A stretch of 64,000 nucleotides of DNA, from assembly GCA_033782935.1 (NCBI GenBank), contig JAWQEG010000259.1, positions 2,334,001-2,398,000 on the forward strand. The letters are read 5' to 3'. This DNA comes from Petrolisthes cinctipes (Eukaryota > Arthropoda > Malacostraca > Decapoda > Porcellanidae). The notes under the pieces were generated by a model. It worked only from the letters and a program-made list of their open reading frames with translations. It made no database searches and was not told where the DNA came from. Of the stretch, positions 32,058 to 43,216 are shown piece by piece; within the stretch, counting starts at the first letter, position 1; each line of letters starts with the position of its first letter. The position numbers were made by a program, and so were the translations under genes.

Positions 32058-34497
32058 ATGTCTCAGGTGACGGTCACTGCTGCTGCGTATTTAGTGATAC
32101 GTAATGCCCGCAAAACACGTAAAAGGAAACATCGATGGTGGAAGAAAGAACTGTTTATTGGCAATGTCACAGCTCATAATGACTTTCTTGGAAGGTTACT
32201 TGCCAATGATCAATCCTTATTTACAAACTTTTCAAGGATGAGTGTGGAGGACTTTAATATCCTTCTCGAGAAAGTAGGCCCGAAAATCATGAAGAGTGAC
32301 ACGAATTGCCGAGAAGCCATACCACCTAAAATCCGGCTTCTAGTCACATTGCGTTTCTTAGCTACTGGAGATAGCTACCAATCTCTCATGTATCTTTTCA
32401 CGATTTCTGAGCCAACTATATCAAGGACTGTGCCGGAAGTCTGCCAAGCAATTATCGAAGCACTAGCAGATGTAATTGAAGTAAGTTCACTGTTTAATAT
32501 CTATGTATTATTATTAATTACTATTAATATTATCATTATTATACGGTTTATTTCACATCAACATATTCATGAACATATTTACTTCAAGGTAAGTAGTCCA
32601 TGCTTCAAGTGTACTCAAGTTCCAACTATTCATTTTTAAAGGAAAACAAAAACCAGCCCTCAACGTGAACAAAACATATATTAAACTTTTAATCTGTATC
32701 CATTACTTTGTAGAAAAAGAAAGCACCTCGTTTAAAACAGAAACATACAACTTTTAATTAATATCCATTGTTTTGTTAAAATAAAAGAAAGTACCTCGCA
32801 ATGTGTAAACAATAGTAATTTAACTTCTAAATTACAAACAAACAACAAACTTAATAATTTTTTCTAAAAAATAATATAGGGAGATTTATGAGAGAAATTG
32901 TGAAAAATTTTGAAGTACATCCTGAGGTGTTCCAAATTCATTCTTGTCTTTTTCATTACGGTTTTGTTCAGATTCCTCAACTTCATGAACAATATGTGAT
33001 GTATTGTAATCATTTCCTGATTCAAATAATGATTCATGTGAAGCTGGAGTCATAATGGATTGTTTGTGGGACATATTTCCTGCTTGGTCACATAATGATG
33101 TCGATGGTGTCACTGATCTTGATGCTCCCATGTTATACTCGTGGCTTGAGGAATCACTGTAGTATTGGTGGTAGGGAGTAGAGGCAGAAGAGCTACAGGC
33201 AATGCGGTCATGGGGAGATGTAGTAGCACTGGTATGCGATGGATGTGGTGAAGGAAAACCAAATTGATGTGACTGATCTGTATTGTTGTATTTGCCCATA
33301 GCTGCTTCAAATAAGATATTGTTCATTTTGTGTTTTACAATTGTCTGTACCCTTGGATTAAGCTTCCGGATTTCACATGCAACATGTTCACCATAGATGG
33401 TACTTTCATCTCTCCTCAAACTCTCTTTCAAAATCATGTATGCCTCTTCGGCTCGCTCATCATCAACAGTTCTTCTTTTATTGTTCTGTGCTATTTTCTT
33501 GCTTGTTTCTTTGGCATTGTCATTAGTGGTGCCTTTTTCAACGTCCTGTGAAGCCTCAGGCCCTTCTGTGTGCAAATGTGATGACATCCCTGATGTTTCA
33601 GCATCATCAACAAATTCTGCTCCACCCTGAAAAAAGTAAAATTATAAATATTAGGAATATGTTTGATAATTTATTAACAACAAATCACTTTCTTCCAGAT
33701 GCCTGAAAATGAACAAGAATGGATGGAATTGTCAGGAGAGTTTGAAGCCATGTGGAATTTTCCACATGCCATCGGTGCCTGTGATGGGAAGCATATCAAA
33801 ATTCAGTGTCCTCAACACAGTGGCAGTAAATTTTTTAACTACAAGGGATCATTTAGTATTGTATTAATGGCTGTGGTTAATGCGAAGTATTGTTTCACTT
33901 ATGTGCACATCGGATGTCAAGGGAGAATTTCAGACGGGGGGGTGTTTCGAGAAACTACATTCTGCAAAAAGTTACTTACAAATCAGCTCAGCCTACCATC
34001 TCCAGTGCCTCTACGTGATGCTTGCAGATGATGCCTTTCCATTGCAAGTAAACATCATGAAGCCTTATAGTGGCACACATGAAAAAGGATCACCTAAACG
34101 AATTTACAACTACAGACTTAGCCGTGCTCGCAGGGTAGTAAAGAACACTTTCGGTTTGCTAGCATCTGTTTTCAGAGTGTTTCGAAAGCCTATGTTGATT
34201 AATGTGAAACATGCTGAACTCGTTTCAACAGCTTGTGTGTATCTTCACAACTTCCTACGTATGAGTTCAACTTCTAGAAGATTGTATTCACCACAAGGTT
34301 CCTTTGATTTGGAAACTGGAGATGGAACAGTCATTGATGGCGCATGGAGAGACGTAATATCTGGAGATACAGGCATGGTTGGTCTACAGCGTAAACCACG
34401 CAAACCTGCGACTGATGCGAAGGAAGTGAGAGACGAATTTCAGGAATATTTTGTTTCAGACGCTGGAAAAGTTCCCTGGCAAGATTTGTATGCATAG
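32058..34497 (+). pseudogene. Harbinger transposase (HARBI1-like DDE nuclease), broken
   Basis: Exon 1 (32058-32480) ends GAA|GTAAGT. Exon 2 (33699-34497) follows CTTCCAG, phase 0. Exon 1 has the basic N-terminus and helix-turn-helix (LRFLATGDSYQSL). Exon 2 has GACDGKHI and SDGGVF, the first two catalytic Asps. Near 34009-34014 the frame shifts; the continuation is VMLADDAFPL. The third acid, usually in a VENxFG motif, reads VVKNTFG, so the Glu appears to be Lys. The 1.2-kb intron contains the accessory gene on the other strand. Both arms share these lesions, so it cannot be active without an intact relative. Confidence 0.85.
32886..33626 (-). CDS. Harbinger accessory protein, BESS-motif C-terminal exon
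   Basis: The exon follows an acceptor (TTTTTTCAG) at 33627 and runs to a stop at 32886. It encodes about 246 residues, or 233 from the first ATG. A BESS-like helix stretch (EHVACEIRKLNPRVQ, then KHKMNNILFEA) is followed by a Ser/Thr-rich tail. In PIF/Harbinger elements a MADF/Myb-type partner usually guides the transposase to DNA. The MADF exon that should precede it is not found. It would lie across the transposase exon or beyond the truncated centre. Confidence 0.65.
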   Translation of the reverse strand, partial: GGAEFVDDAETSGMSSHLHTEGPEASQDVEKGTTNDNAKETSKKIAQNNKRRTVDDERAEEAYMILKESLRRDESTIYGEHVACEIRKLNPRVQTIVKHKMNNILFEAAMGKYNNTDQSHQFGFPSPHPSHTSATTSPHDRIACSSSASTPYHQYYSDSSSHEYNMGASRSVTPSTSLCDQAGNMSHKQSIMTPASHESLFESGNDYNTSHIVHEVEESEQNRNEKDKNEFGTPQDVLQNFSQFLS

Positions 34498-34789
34498 TGT
34501 CAGGAACAACAGTTAAATGTTTTGTTGCTTTTGAAAATTAGGCATAAACCCTACTTGATGAGATGTGTATAGCTATTCAGCATCATTTTGTATATAATTC
34601 TTTGATTTTTGTGCAACCTTATTCCGTATAAGTAAGCAGTTATTGTTTGACAATAACTGGATGATAGTTCATAAAATATACACAAATAACTAACAAGTAT
34701 TGTAAATATTACAATAATAAACACTTCTCAGAGTTTGCCATTTCATTTCACCTATTTCATACATTTCAATTTCAGGCCTGCATCACCAC
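34498..34789. other. 3' flank of the Harbinger transposase up to the arm end
   Basis: AT-rich, with AATAATAAACACTT near 34711 as a possible poly(A) signal and a short TTGTTTGACAATAA inverted repeat at 34645. No terminal inverted repeat. Confidence 0.5.
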
Positions 34790-34835
34790 TCAAGCGCCTT
34801 AACCCACTCGGCTATCACCCGCCTAGGCTATGACC
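34762..34835 (-). repeat. tRNA-like (SINE-type) fragment spanning the left arm/spacer junction
   Basis: The minus strand reads GATAGCCGAGTGGGTTAAGG, a good A-box (TAGCCGAGTGG) of Ser/Leu-type tRNAs, then CGCTTGAGTGGTGATGCAGG and a poor B-box-like stretch. This fits the head of a tRNA-derived SINE. It is continuous across 34789/34790, so this junction may be ancestral sequence and the right-arm junction (35006/35007) the new join. Confidence 0.45.
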
Positions 34836-35006
34836 AGTTTTTATGTAATTTAAGAAAACAAAAACGTATTGTATTTTTAATTCCCTCTATTTGGGGTTAG
34901 TTTTGTGCATGCGGTCCATTCGATCAATTGTCCTATTCAGGCATGGAAAAAATTCGTTTCCCCATTGGAATGTTTTAAAGTTATTTAAAGTTATTGCATG
35001 CCACAT
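34790..35006. other. 217-bp unique spacer at the centre of the palindrome
   Basis: It is the only sequence between the arms that is not mirrored: pairing holds at 34789/35007 (C-G) and fails at 34790/35006. It is AT-rich apart from the tRNA-like left part, and non-coding. Confidence 0.9.
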
Positions 35007-35298
35007 GTGGTGATGCAGGCCTGAAATTGAAATGTATGAAGTAGGTGAAATGAAATGGCAAACTCTGAGAAGTGTTTATTATTGTAATATTTACAATACT
35101 TGTTAGTTATTTGTGTATATTTTATGAACTATCATCCAGTTATTGTCAAACAATAACTGCTTACTTATACGGAATAAGGTTGCACAAAAATCAAAGAATT
35201 ATATACAAAATGATGCTGAATAGCTATACACATCTCATCAAGTAGGGTTTATGCCTAATTTTCAAAAGCAACAAAACATTTAACTGTTGTTCCTGACA

Positions 35299-37738
35299 CT
35301 ATGCATACAAATCTTGCCAGGGAACTTTTCCAGCGTCTGAAACAAAATATTCCTGAAATTCGTCTCTCACTTCCTTCGCATCAGTCGCAGGTTTGCGTGG
35401 TTTACGCTGTAGACCAACCATGCCTGTATCTCCAGATATTACGTCTCTCCATGCGCCATCAATGACTGTTCCATCTCCAGTTTCCAAATCAAAGGAACCT
35501 TGTGGTGAATACAATCTTCTAGAAGTTGAACTCATACGTAGGAAGTTGTGAAGATACACACAAGCTGTTGAAACGAGTTCAGCATGTTTCACATTAATCA
35601 ACATAGGCTTTCGAAACACTCTGAAAACAGATGCTAGCAAACCGAAAGTGTTCTTTACTACCCTGCGAGCACGGCTAAGTCTGTAGTTGTAAATTCGTTT
35701 AGGTGATCCTTTTTCATGTGTGCCACTATAAGGCTTCATGATGTTTACTTGCAATGGAAAGGCATCATCTGCAAGCATCACGTAGAGGCACTGGAGATGG
35801 TAGGCTGAGCTGATTTGTAAGTAACTTTTTGCAGAATGTAGTTTCTCGAAACACCCCCCCGTCTGAAATTCTCCCTTGACATCCGATGTGCACATAAGTG
35901 AAACAATACTTCGCATTAACCACAGCCATTAATACAATACTAAATGATCCCTTGTAGTTAAAAAATTTACTGCCACTGTGTTGAGGACACTGAATTTTGA
36001 TATGCTTCCCATCACAGGCACCGATGGCATGTGGAAAATTCCACATGGCTTCAAACTCTCCTGACAATTCCATCCATTCTTGTTCATTTTCAGGCATCTG
36101 GAAGAAAGTGATTTGTTGTTAATAAATTATCAAACATATTCCTAATATTTATAATTTTACTTTTTTCAGGGTGGAGCAGAATTTGTTGATGATGCTGAAA
36201 CATCAGGGATGTCATCACATTTGCACACAGAAGGGCCTGAGGCTTCACAGGACGTTGAAAAAGGCACCACTAATGACAATGCCAAAGAAACAAGCAAGAA
36301 AATAGCACAGAACAATAAAAGAAGAACTGTTGATGATGAGCGAGCCGAAGAGGCATACATGATTTTGAAAGAGAGTTTGAGGAGAGATGAAAGTACCATC
36401 TATGGTGAACATGTTGCATGTGAAATCCGGAAGCTTAATCCAAGGGTACAGACAATTGTAAAACACAAAATGAACAATATCTTATTTGAAGCAGCTATGG
36501 GCAAATACAACAATACAGATCAGTCACATCAATTTGGTTTTCCTTCACCACATCCATCGCATACCAGTGCTACTACATCTCCCCATGACCGCATTGCCTG
36601 TAGCTCTTCTGCCTCTACTCCCTACCACCAATACTACAGTGATTCCTCAAGCCACGAGTATAACATGGGAGCATCAAGATCAGTGACACCATCGACATCA
36701 TTATGTGACCAAGCAGGAAATATGTCCCACAAACAATCCATTATGACTCCAGCTTCACATGAATCATTATTTGAATCAGGAAATGATTACAATACATCAC
36801 ATATTGTTCATGAAGTTGAGGAATCTGAACAAAACCGTAATGAAAAAGACAAGAATGAATTTGGAACACCTCAGGATGTACTTCAAAATTTTTCACAATT
36901 TCTCTCATAAATCTCCCTATATTATTTTTTAGAAAAAATTATTAAGTTTGTTGTTTGTTTGTAATTTAGAAGTTAAATTACTATTGTTTACACATTGCGA
37001 GGTACTTTCTTTTATTTTAACAAAACAATGGATATTAATTAAAAGTTGTATGTTTCTGTTTTAAACGAGGTGCTTTCTTTTTCTACAAAGTAATGGATAC
37101 AGATTAAAAGTTTAATATATGTTTTGTTCACGTTGAGGGCTGGTTTTTGTTTTCCTTTAAAAATGAATAGTTGGAACTTGAGTACACTTGAAGCATGGAC
37201 TACTTACCTTGAAGTAAATATGTTCATGAATATGTTGATGTGAAATAAACCGTATAATAATGATAATATTAATAGTAATTAATAATAATACATAGATATT
37301 AAACAGTGAACTTACTTCAATTACATCTGCTAGTGCTTCGATAATTGCTTGGCAGACTTCCGGCACAGTCCTTGATATAGTTGGCTCAGAAATCGTGAAA
37401 AGATACATGAGAGATTGGTAGCTATCTCCAGTAGCTAAGAAACGCAATGTGACTAGAAGCCGGATTTTAGGTGGTATGGCTTCTCGGCAATTCGTGTCAC
37501 TCTTCATGATTTTCGGGCCTACTTTCTCGAGAAGGATATTAAAGTCCTCCACACTCATCCTTGAAAAGTTTGTAAATAAGGATTGATCATTGGCAAGTAA
37601 CCTTCCAAGAAAGTCATTATGAGCTGTGACATTGCCAATAAACAGTTCTTTCTTCCACCATCGATGTTTCCTTTTACGTGTTTTGCGGGCATTACGTATC
37701 ACTAAATACGCAGCAGCAGTGACCGTCACCTGAGACAT
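35299..37738 (-). pseudogene. Harbinger transposase, right-arm copy
   Basis: Exons 37738-37316 and 36097-35299. It has the same frameshift near 35782-35787 and the same VVKNTFG change as the left copy. Confidence 0.85.
36170..36910 (+). CDS. Harbinger accessory BESS protein exon, right-arm copy
   Basis: Predicted protein identical to the left copy. It follows the acceptor TTTTTTCAG at 36169 and lies inside the transposase intron on the opposite strand. Confidence 0.65.
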   Translation, partial: GGAEFVDDAETSGMSSHLHTEGPEASQDVEKGTTNDNAKETSKKIAQNNKRRTVDDERAEEAYMILKESLRRDESTIYGEHVACEIRKLNPRVQTIVKHKMNNILFEAAMGKYNNTDQSHQFGFPSPHPSHTSATTSPHDRIACSSSASTPYHQYYSDSSSHEYNMGASRSVTPSTSLCDQAGNMSHKQSIMTPASHESLFESGNDYNTSHIVHEVEESEQNRNEKDKNEFGTPQDVLQNFSQFLS

Positions 37739-38881
37739 CTTGTTGACAACTGAGCTTTTGTTGAATCAATGGAATTGGTCTTGTTGCATTCAACAGTCAA
37801 CATCGTACGCCGCATGCAACAAGCAACAACGATGTTGCTTGTTGCGGCAGCATTCAACATAATGTTGAAAGCCGCATTCAACATTTTTGTTGAAAGCTCT
37901 ACAAATCGCATGCAACATGTTGCTGTGTTGCCTCAGTGGAATACCGCCTTAAATTAATAAAGTAGGCCTGGTCGAGCTGGAGAGAGGCACTGCTGAAGCT
38001 GTCACGACGTCTTTACTGAACTTCATACAGGCAACTGTAAAACTGGACGTCAAGAAGTGTACTGGTTTGGCAACTGATGGGTGCAACACAATGTGCGGGG
38101 CACATAATTCTGTGCTGTTAAGATTTCGAAAAGTAAATCCTCAAATAACGCACATTAAGTGTATATGTCATTCGCTACAGCTATGTACGTCATATGCAAT
38201 GCGGAAGTTGCCCTCTCATCTGGAGTTCATGGTGTCAGAGACGTACAGATACTTCTCACACAGCACTCTTCGTCAGCAAAAGTATGCCCAGCTGTATTCT
38301 ACCATCAACGTAGGAGAACAACCGCTCAAGTTGCAGCAGCTTTCAGAGACGCGATGGCTCGCTATTGCACCATGTCTGACGAGGGTCTTACAACAGTACG
38401 ATGAGCTGAAACTCCATTTTGAGGTAAGTAATGTAATTTGCGTTATTCATGTTCCTTTCTTTATTCACCTGTTGCATCTGCTCTTCTTCCTTAACCTTCT
38501 GTATTGATTTATCATAAGAGTTCAGGCAGAACTGTGTGTGTGTGTGTGTGTCAGGCTTGGGACCAATAAAGTACATAAGCCTACATGTGATCGATTGCAC
38601 TGATACAGTCGTACTTAAATACTCAATAACATGTATCCCCACTCTGGTACAAAATTACTTAATACTTTTTTATGTACAGTACTCAGACTCGAAACAATTA
38701 ACAATTTTGCATACTTTTGAGTCCAACCAAACACAAAACAAGAGTAGCGTGTAGTCGGCGGGTTTGAAAACCATTTTGAGTGGAGGCGAGATCACAGGGT
38801 AATTTTAAGGAATTAAGAAGGTGTGCCCTTGGGGAGGCCAAGTGGCCAAGGTTGGTGAGAAATGCTAATTGCACACACCCT

Positions 38882-38916
<35 letters not shown>

Positions 38917-39297
38917 TACACGTACTACAGTTTTTATTATTAGTATATTGTGCATGTAATGCAACTGTTTAAGCAATACGTATAATTGTTTTCAGATATC
39001 CAAACATGAGGAGATGAACTACACTGCCGATTTGTTGCACCAGATGTACTCTGATCCAGCCAACAAGTTGTACCAGGTTTTTCTGCAGCCTGTAGTGTCC
39101 CAGGTCAACCGAGTAAACAAGATGTTTGAAATGGATCACTGCAATGTCAGCAAACTTCTGGCTGAACTGATGTCCCTGTACAAGTCCATTCTCGGGCGAC
39201 TCATGATACCGCGGACTTTCTCCACCTGGAAAGCTGTGACGGACTTTGATGTAAGCAAGTTTGTATAAAAAATATGTTTGTATGACGTGACTAAGTT

Positions 39298-39335
<38 letters not shown>

Positions 39336-41329
39336 ATCCTTTCCCTATAAACTGCCGGAGAGAAACATGCATTTCTTTCCCTAATCTGACGTGGTGCATC
39401 TCAGTCAAAGGACAAACAAAGGTAGAAATTAACACGTGTATGTGAGCCGAGATGGATCATCCTCTCTCTCTCTCTCAGAGAGAGTATATAATTTTTGCCA
39501 CTCTTTTTACTAATTAAGAATAAACCTATCATTACAGATGAAGAACGATCGCAATCATCTGCCATTACAAGCAGTGGACTTCGGTGTGCAGTTCAACATC
39601 GAATTGGCACGTACGAGGTTCGACTCCGGAATAGGAGGGTCCACGAATTGTAGTTCTGAGTCTAGGCCGCTAGGTGGCTCTAGTCTCGATCCTCAATAGT
39701 GTGGAACCCAGTGTTTTTGGAGAGCTATTTTTGCAAATTTTTAACATCCAATGCTTACTGAAATTATATTATATACACTCAGAAACTAAGGAAAGACGAT
39801 TAAAAATATTATAAATCTATGTAACTGTCTGATAAGATGGAAATAAGGATTAATAAAATGAAGCGATAGTGATGAATGGCATGAGTTCTCATATGTTTGC
39901 CACGCTGCCGGGCGCACGATTATCACTCCATTCCACGTGTGCAGAACGTCAACAATAACAACACGTCGTCTTCGGCCGAGATTCTCAAGCGGAGTCAAGC
40001 CTTTTGGAGTCAACATGACTGTGTTTGTGTGTGCAGTGGCCGACTGCAAGTCTAGTTCAAAGAAAAGTGCTGACAATTGGCCAGAAATGACCAATGTCAA
40101 AGGATGGGCGAAATTTCCATCAGTGAAAAGAGAACCAAAACGAAGAAAGTTGTGGGAAAGCCGATGCAAACGAGGTGCGGGATGGAAGGCCACTAGGTTT
40201 CACAGAGTATGCTCCAGACATTTTAATAATTGGGAAGAAACTAGACCATCCTCTTTCCATCCTGACCCAGAACTTTTTAATTACAACGACTGGGGCAAGA
40301 AACATTCACAGAGATCACGAAATGTCTGGCAAAGTAATAGTGATGCTATACAACATGAAATTGATCTCGTCAAGCCAGATGTTGATGTCCTCCAGCAAGA
40401 CCCTGTACCAGAGCCAATCATCATTGAAGATGTGGATGTTATTGGAGCTGAAGTTGACATACATAGCAATATGGATCAAGCATCATATTTAATAGGTAAG
40501 AAATTAATGTGAAAAATTATCAAGAGAATAGCTGTATTCAGGGAGATCATGATCCATTTTTGCCACCAAAGCAATTTGATAATGTGCTGGACACATGAGT
40601 AGCCTACACCCAATATAATTAAGGGAAAGTTTATGTAGCAACAAAGAAATTTTTCGGCACAAAAATGGATATGTTTGAAATTATATTTCAAAGGAAATAG
40701 GACGTGGACATGAATAGAAAGTTATTGTAACCAGGTGACCAGTGAATATGTATGTATATATACACTGGTATATACACTGTTATATATATGTATATTTAAG
40801 ATATATATAGTTATTCAGACGTAATGAGAGCAGTGGGAAACTGTATGTAAGCCTATATATTTATGGTTATGTAAACACGAGCATTACATAACAATTCATG
40901 AAGAGATTATTAAAAAGCAATCATTTGAGATTAGAATAAGGTAAGCCAAAAGTAGTCCATTCCTTTTATGGTCTGGATAATATGGAGATGTGTTTTTTGT
41001 CATCCGTACTTGTTTTATATGTATTAATTAATTTTTTTTTTTTTTTTTTAAATATTTCAGCAACTCCTGAGCCACACAGAGACCACACTTATTCCTCAGT
41101 TTCCCGGGATACTACAGATGCTAGTGAACCAGTAGATTTTGGGATGCAGATAAGTCAGCCTGTTTGTCATGCTGAAACCCAAACACATGAAATGGTTGGT
41201 TAATAGATTTAATGTTGTATCTTTATTTGCTTAATTTCCAAAATATAATGCATATCAGTAGTAATCAGTAATAGCAAAACTGGATTCCTTTTTATCTATT
41301 CTTTCAGCTCTTTAACAAATTATAGAAAA

Positions 41330-43216
41330 AAAGAAGTATTGTACTGGAGAACATCTTTAAAGCACGCAAACAAGACTCGACCGGTATTACAACATTACTA
41401 CACAACAATTCCTTGGTTACACACCCACAAGACAAAGCCAACGCCCTTAACACACAATTCCAGTCCGTTTTTACCCATGAACATGAACACTTACCAGACA
41501 TGCCAACACCATCACACCCACCTATCCCTCCCATTCATATAAACACCCAAGGAATTGAGAAACTCTTATCTGAGGTAGACATACACAAAGCGACTGGACC
41601 AGACAATATACCCTGCAGGATATTGAGGGCTAACGCTAGCGTTCTTGCCCCTGTCCTGCAGGTTATATTCTCACAGACTTTACAGACCGGTGAACTCCCT
41701 CAAGACTGGCTTTTGGCAAATGTGACCCCAATCTTTAAATCCGGAGACAGAACCCTTCCCATTAATTATAGACCTATTTCACTTACCTCAGTCCCCTGCA
41801 AAATTTTAGAACACATTATTCATAGACACATAATGGACCACTTTGATAGGCAAAATATACTGACTGACAATCAACACGGTTTTCGGCCTAAACGCTCGTG
41901 TGAGACGCAGCTACTGGTAACTACTCATGACATCTTGCAGTCCCTCAATGACACAAAAATCAGACAGGTTGACGCCATAGTATTAGACTTTGCCAAAGCC
42001 TTCGACAAAGTCCCTCACCAAAGACTACTACACAAATTAGAATTCTATGGCATACAGGGACAACTTCTTCACTGGATTAGAACGTTCTTGACTACCAGAA
42101 AGCAACGTGTAGTTCTTGACGGTAGTCAGTCTCCATCTGTTCCTGTGACCTCTGGGGTACCCCAGGGCACTGTCCTGGGTCCCCTTCTCTTCCTTTCATA
42201 CATTAATGACCTCCCACTTTCACTTTCCTCTACCACTAGACTCTTTGCAGACGATAGCTTAGTTTACAGACCAATTAAAGATAGGAATGACTGCCTTCGA
42301 CTACAGGACGACCTAACTGCACTTGAAGACTGGGAAGTCAAGTGGCAGATGACATTTAGACCAGACAAATGCCATCACATCCGTTTTACCCGTGCCCATA
42401 ATGTCATTCCATATACATACCAATTACACAACACCAACCTCAACACAGTCACTTCCCACAAATACTTGGGCGTCCACATCTCAGCGGACATGAGGTGGAA
42501 CACACACATAGGTAGCGTCAGGGCTAAAGCTAGTAGGGTCCTGGGGTTCTTGCGCAGGAACCTCAGCAGGTGTAACACAGACACCAAAATTATTGCATAC
42601 AACACTTTCGTTCGGCCACATTTAGATTATTGCGACACCGTCTGGGACCCACACACTTACAATAATATCAATAAATTAGAGTCCATACAAAACAAGACTG
42701 CAAGATGGGCCAGACGTGATTACAGACACACTACATCAGTCACTTTGCTTAAACAAGACACAAAACTAGACCCATTAGTAACACGAAGACAGATACACAG
42801 ACAACAGATGATATACAAAATCACAAACAAGTTAGTTGACATAGACAAAGACACATATCTACACCCTACAAGTATACGATCCACTAGAGGCAGCCACAAC
42901 TTAAAATACCATACATACCAGACAAGCACTGATATATTTAGGCACTCATTCTTTCCCCGCAGCATCCAAGAGCGGAATCATCTCCCATCTCACGTAGTTA
43001 ATAGCCCCACTCTTGACACGTTTAGAAATAGGATCACCAATCATTACCTCCCCAATCCTAATCCTCAACCCACAGTCCCTGACCCAATCCACCCTTATCC
43101 TAACCCTCTTCCTAATCCTGCCCTGGATCCCTAAATCCCCCGCACAACCCCCGCATATTATGCCGCCCATGAGCGGCCCTCTGCGGGACCCTAAAACTTG
43201 AACTTGAACTTGAACT
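41330..43216 (+). mobile_element. 5'-truncated LINE, right-arm copy
   Basis: Mirror of 26580-28466, with the CTTGAA tail at 43191-43216. Confidence 0.85.
41413..43134 (+). CDS. LINE reverse transcriptase, right-arm copy
   Basis: 573 open codons with intact FADD and LDFAKAFDKVPH. SIQERNH replaces SIQEWNH of the left copy. Confidence 0.85.
   Translation: MVTHPQDKANALNTQFQSVFTHEHEHLPDMPTPSHPPIPPIHINTQGIEKLLSEVDIHKATGPDNIPCRILRANASVLAPVLQVIFSQTLQTGELPQDWLLANVTPIFKSGDRTLPINYRPISLTSVPCKILEHIIHRHIMDHFDRQNILTDNQHGFRPKRSCETQLLVTTHDILQSLNDTKIRQVDAIVLDFAKAFDKVPHQRLLHKLEFYGIQGQLLHWIRTFLTTRKQRVVLDGSQSPSVPVTSGVPQGTVLGPLLFLSYINDLPLSLSSTTRLFADDSLVYRPIKDRNDCLRLQDDLTALEDWEVKWQMTFRPDKCHHIRFTRAHNVIPYTYQLHNTNLNTVTSHKYLGVHISADMRWNTHIGSVRAKASRVLGFLRRNLSRCNTDTKIIAYNTFVRPHLDYCDTVWDPHTYNNINKLESIQNKTARWARRDYRHTTSVTLLKQDTKLDPLVTRRQIHRQQMIYKITNKLVDIDKDTYLHPTSIRSTRGSHNLKYHTYQTSTDIFRHSFFPRSIQERNHLPSHVVNSPTLDTFRNRITNHYLPNPNPQPTVPDPIHPYPNPLPNPALDP

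Larger units (their letters stand above)
6601..34789. repeat. Left arm of giant inverted repeat
   Basis: Reading this arm as reverse complement reproduces 35007-64000. Near the centre, paired coordinates sum to 69796. Further out the sum rises to about 70634-70645, because the right arm holds two extra 419-bp units and a 5-bp insertion, and then drifts slightly with microsatellite lengths. The match is continuous through single-copy and repeat sequence alike. Confidence 0.97.
31847..34789 (+). mobile_element. PIF/Harbinger element, 3' end cut off at the palindrome centre
   Basis: It starts AGGCGGTATTCCACTGAGGC directly after TTA inside the hAT exon. TTA fits the Harbinger 3-bp target site. 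It contains a spliced DDE_Tnp_4 transposase and an antisense accessory gene. No matching terminal repeat (complement of GGCGGTATTCCAC) occurs before 34789, so the element is truncated where the inverted repeat ends. The mirror is at 35007-37949. Confidence 0.75.
35007..37949 (-). mobile_element. PIF/Harbinger element, right-arm copy, truncated at the centre
   Basis: Mirror of 31847-34789. The outer end CAGTGGAATACCGCCT abuts TAA in the hAT exon. The subterminal motif array is at about 37744-37938. Confidence 0.75.

Noticed and set aside
34762..34835. Functional tRNA gene
   Set aside because: Only the A-box and D-arm-like part is good. The B-box is degenerate and no acceptor stem closes.
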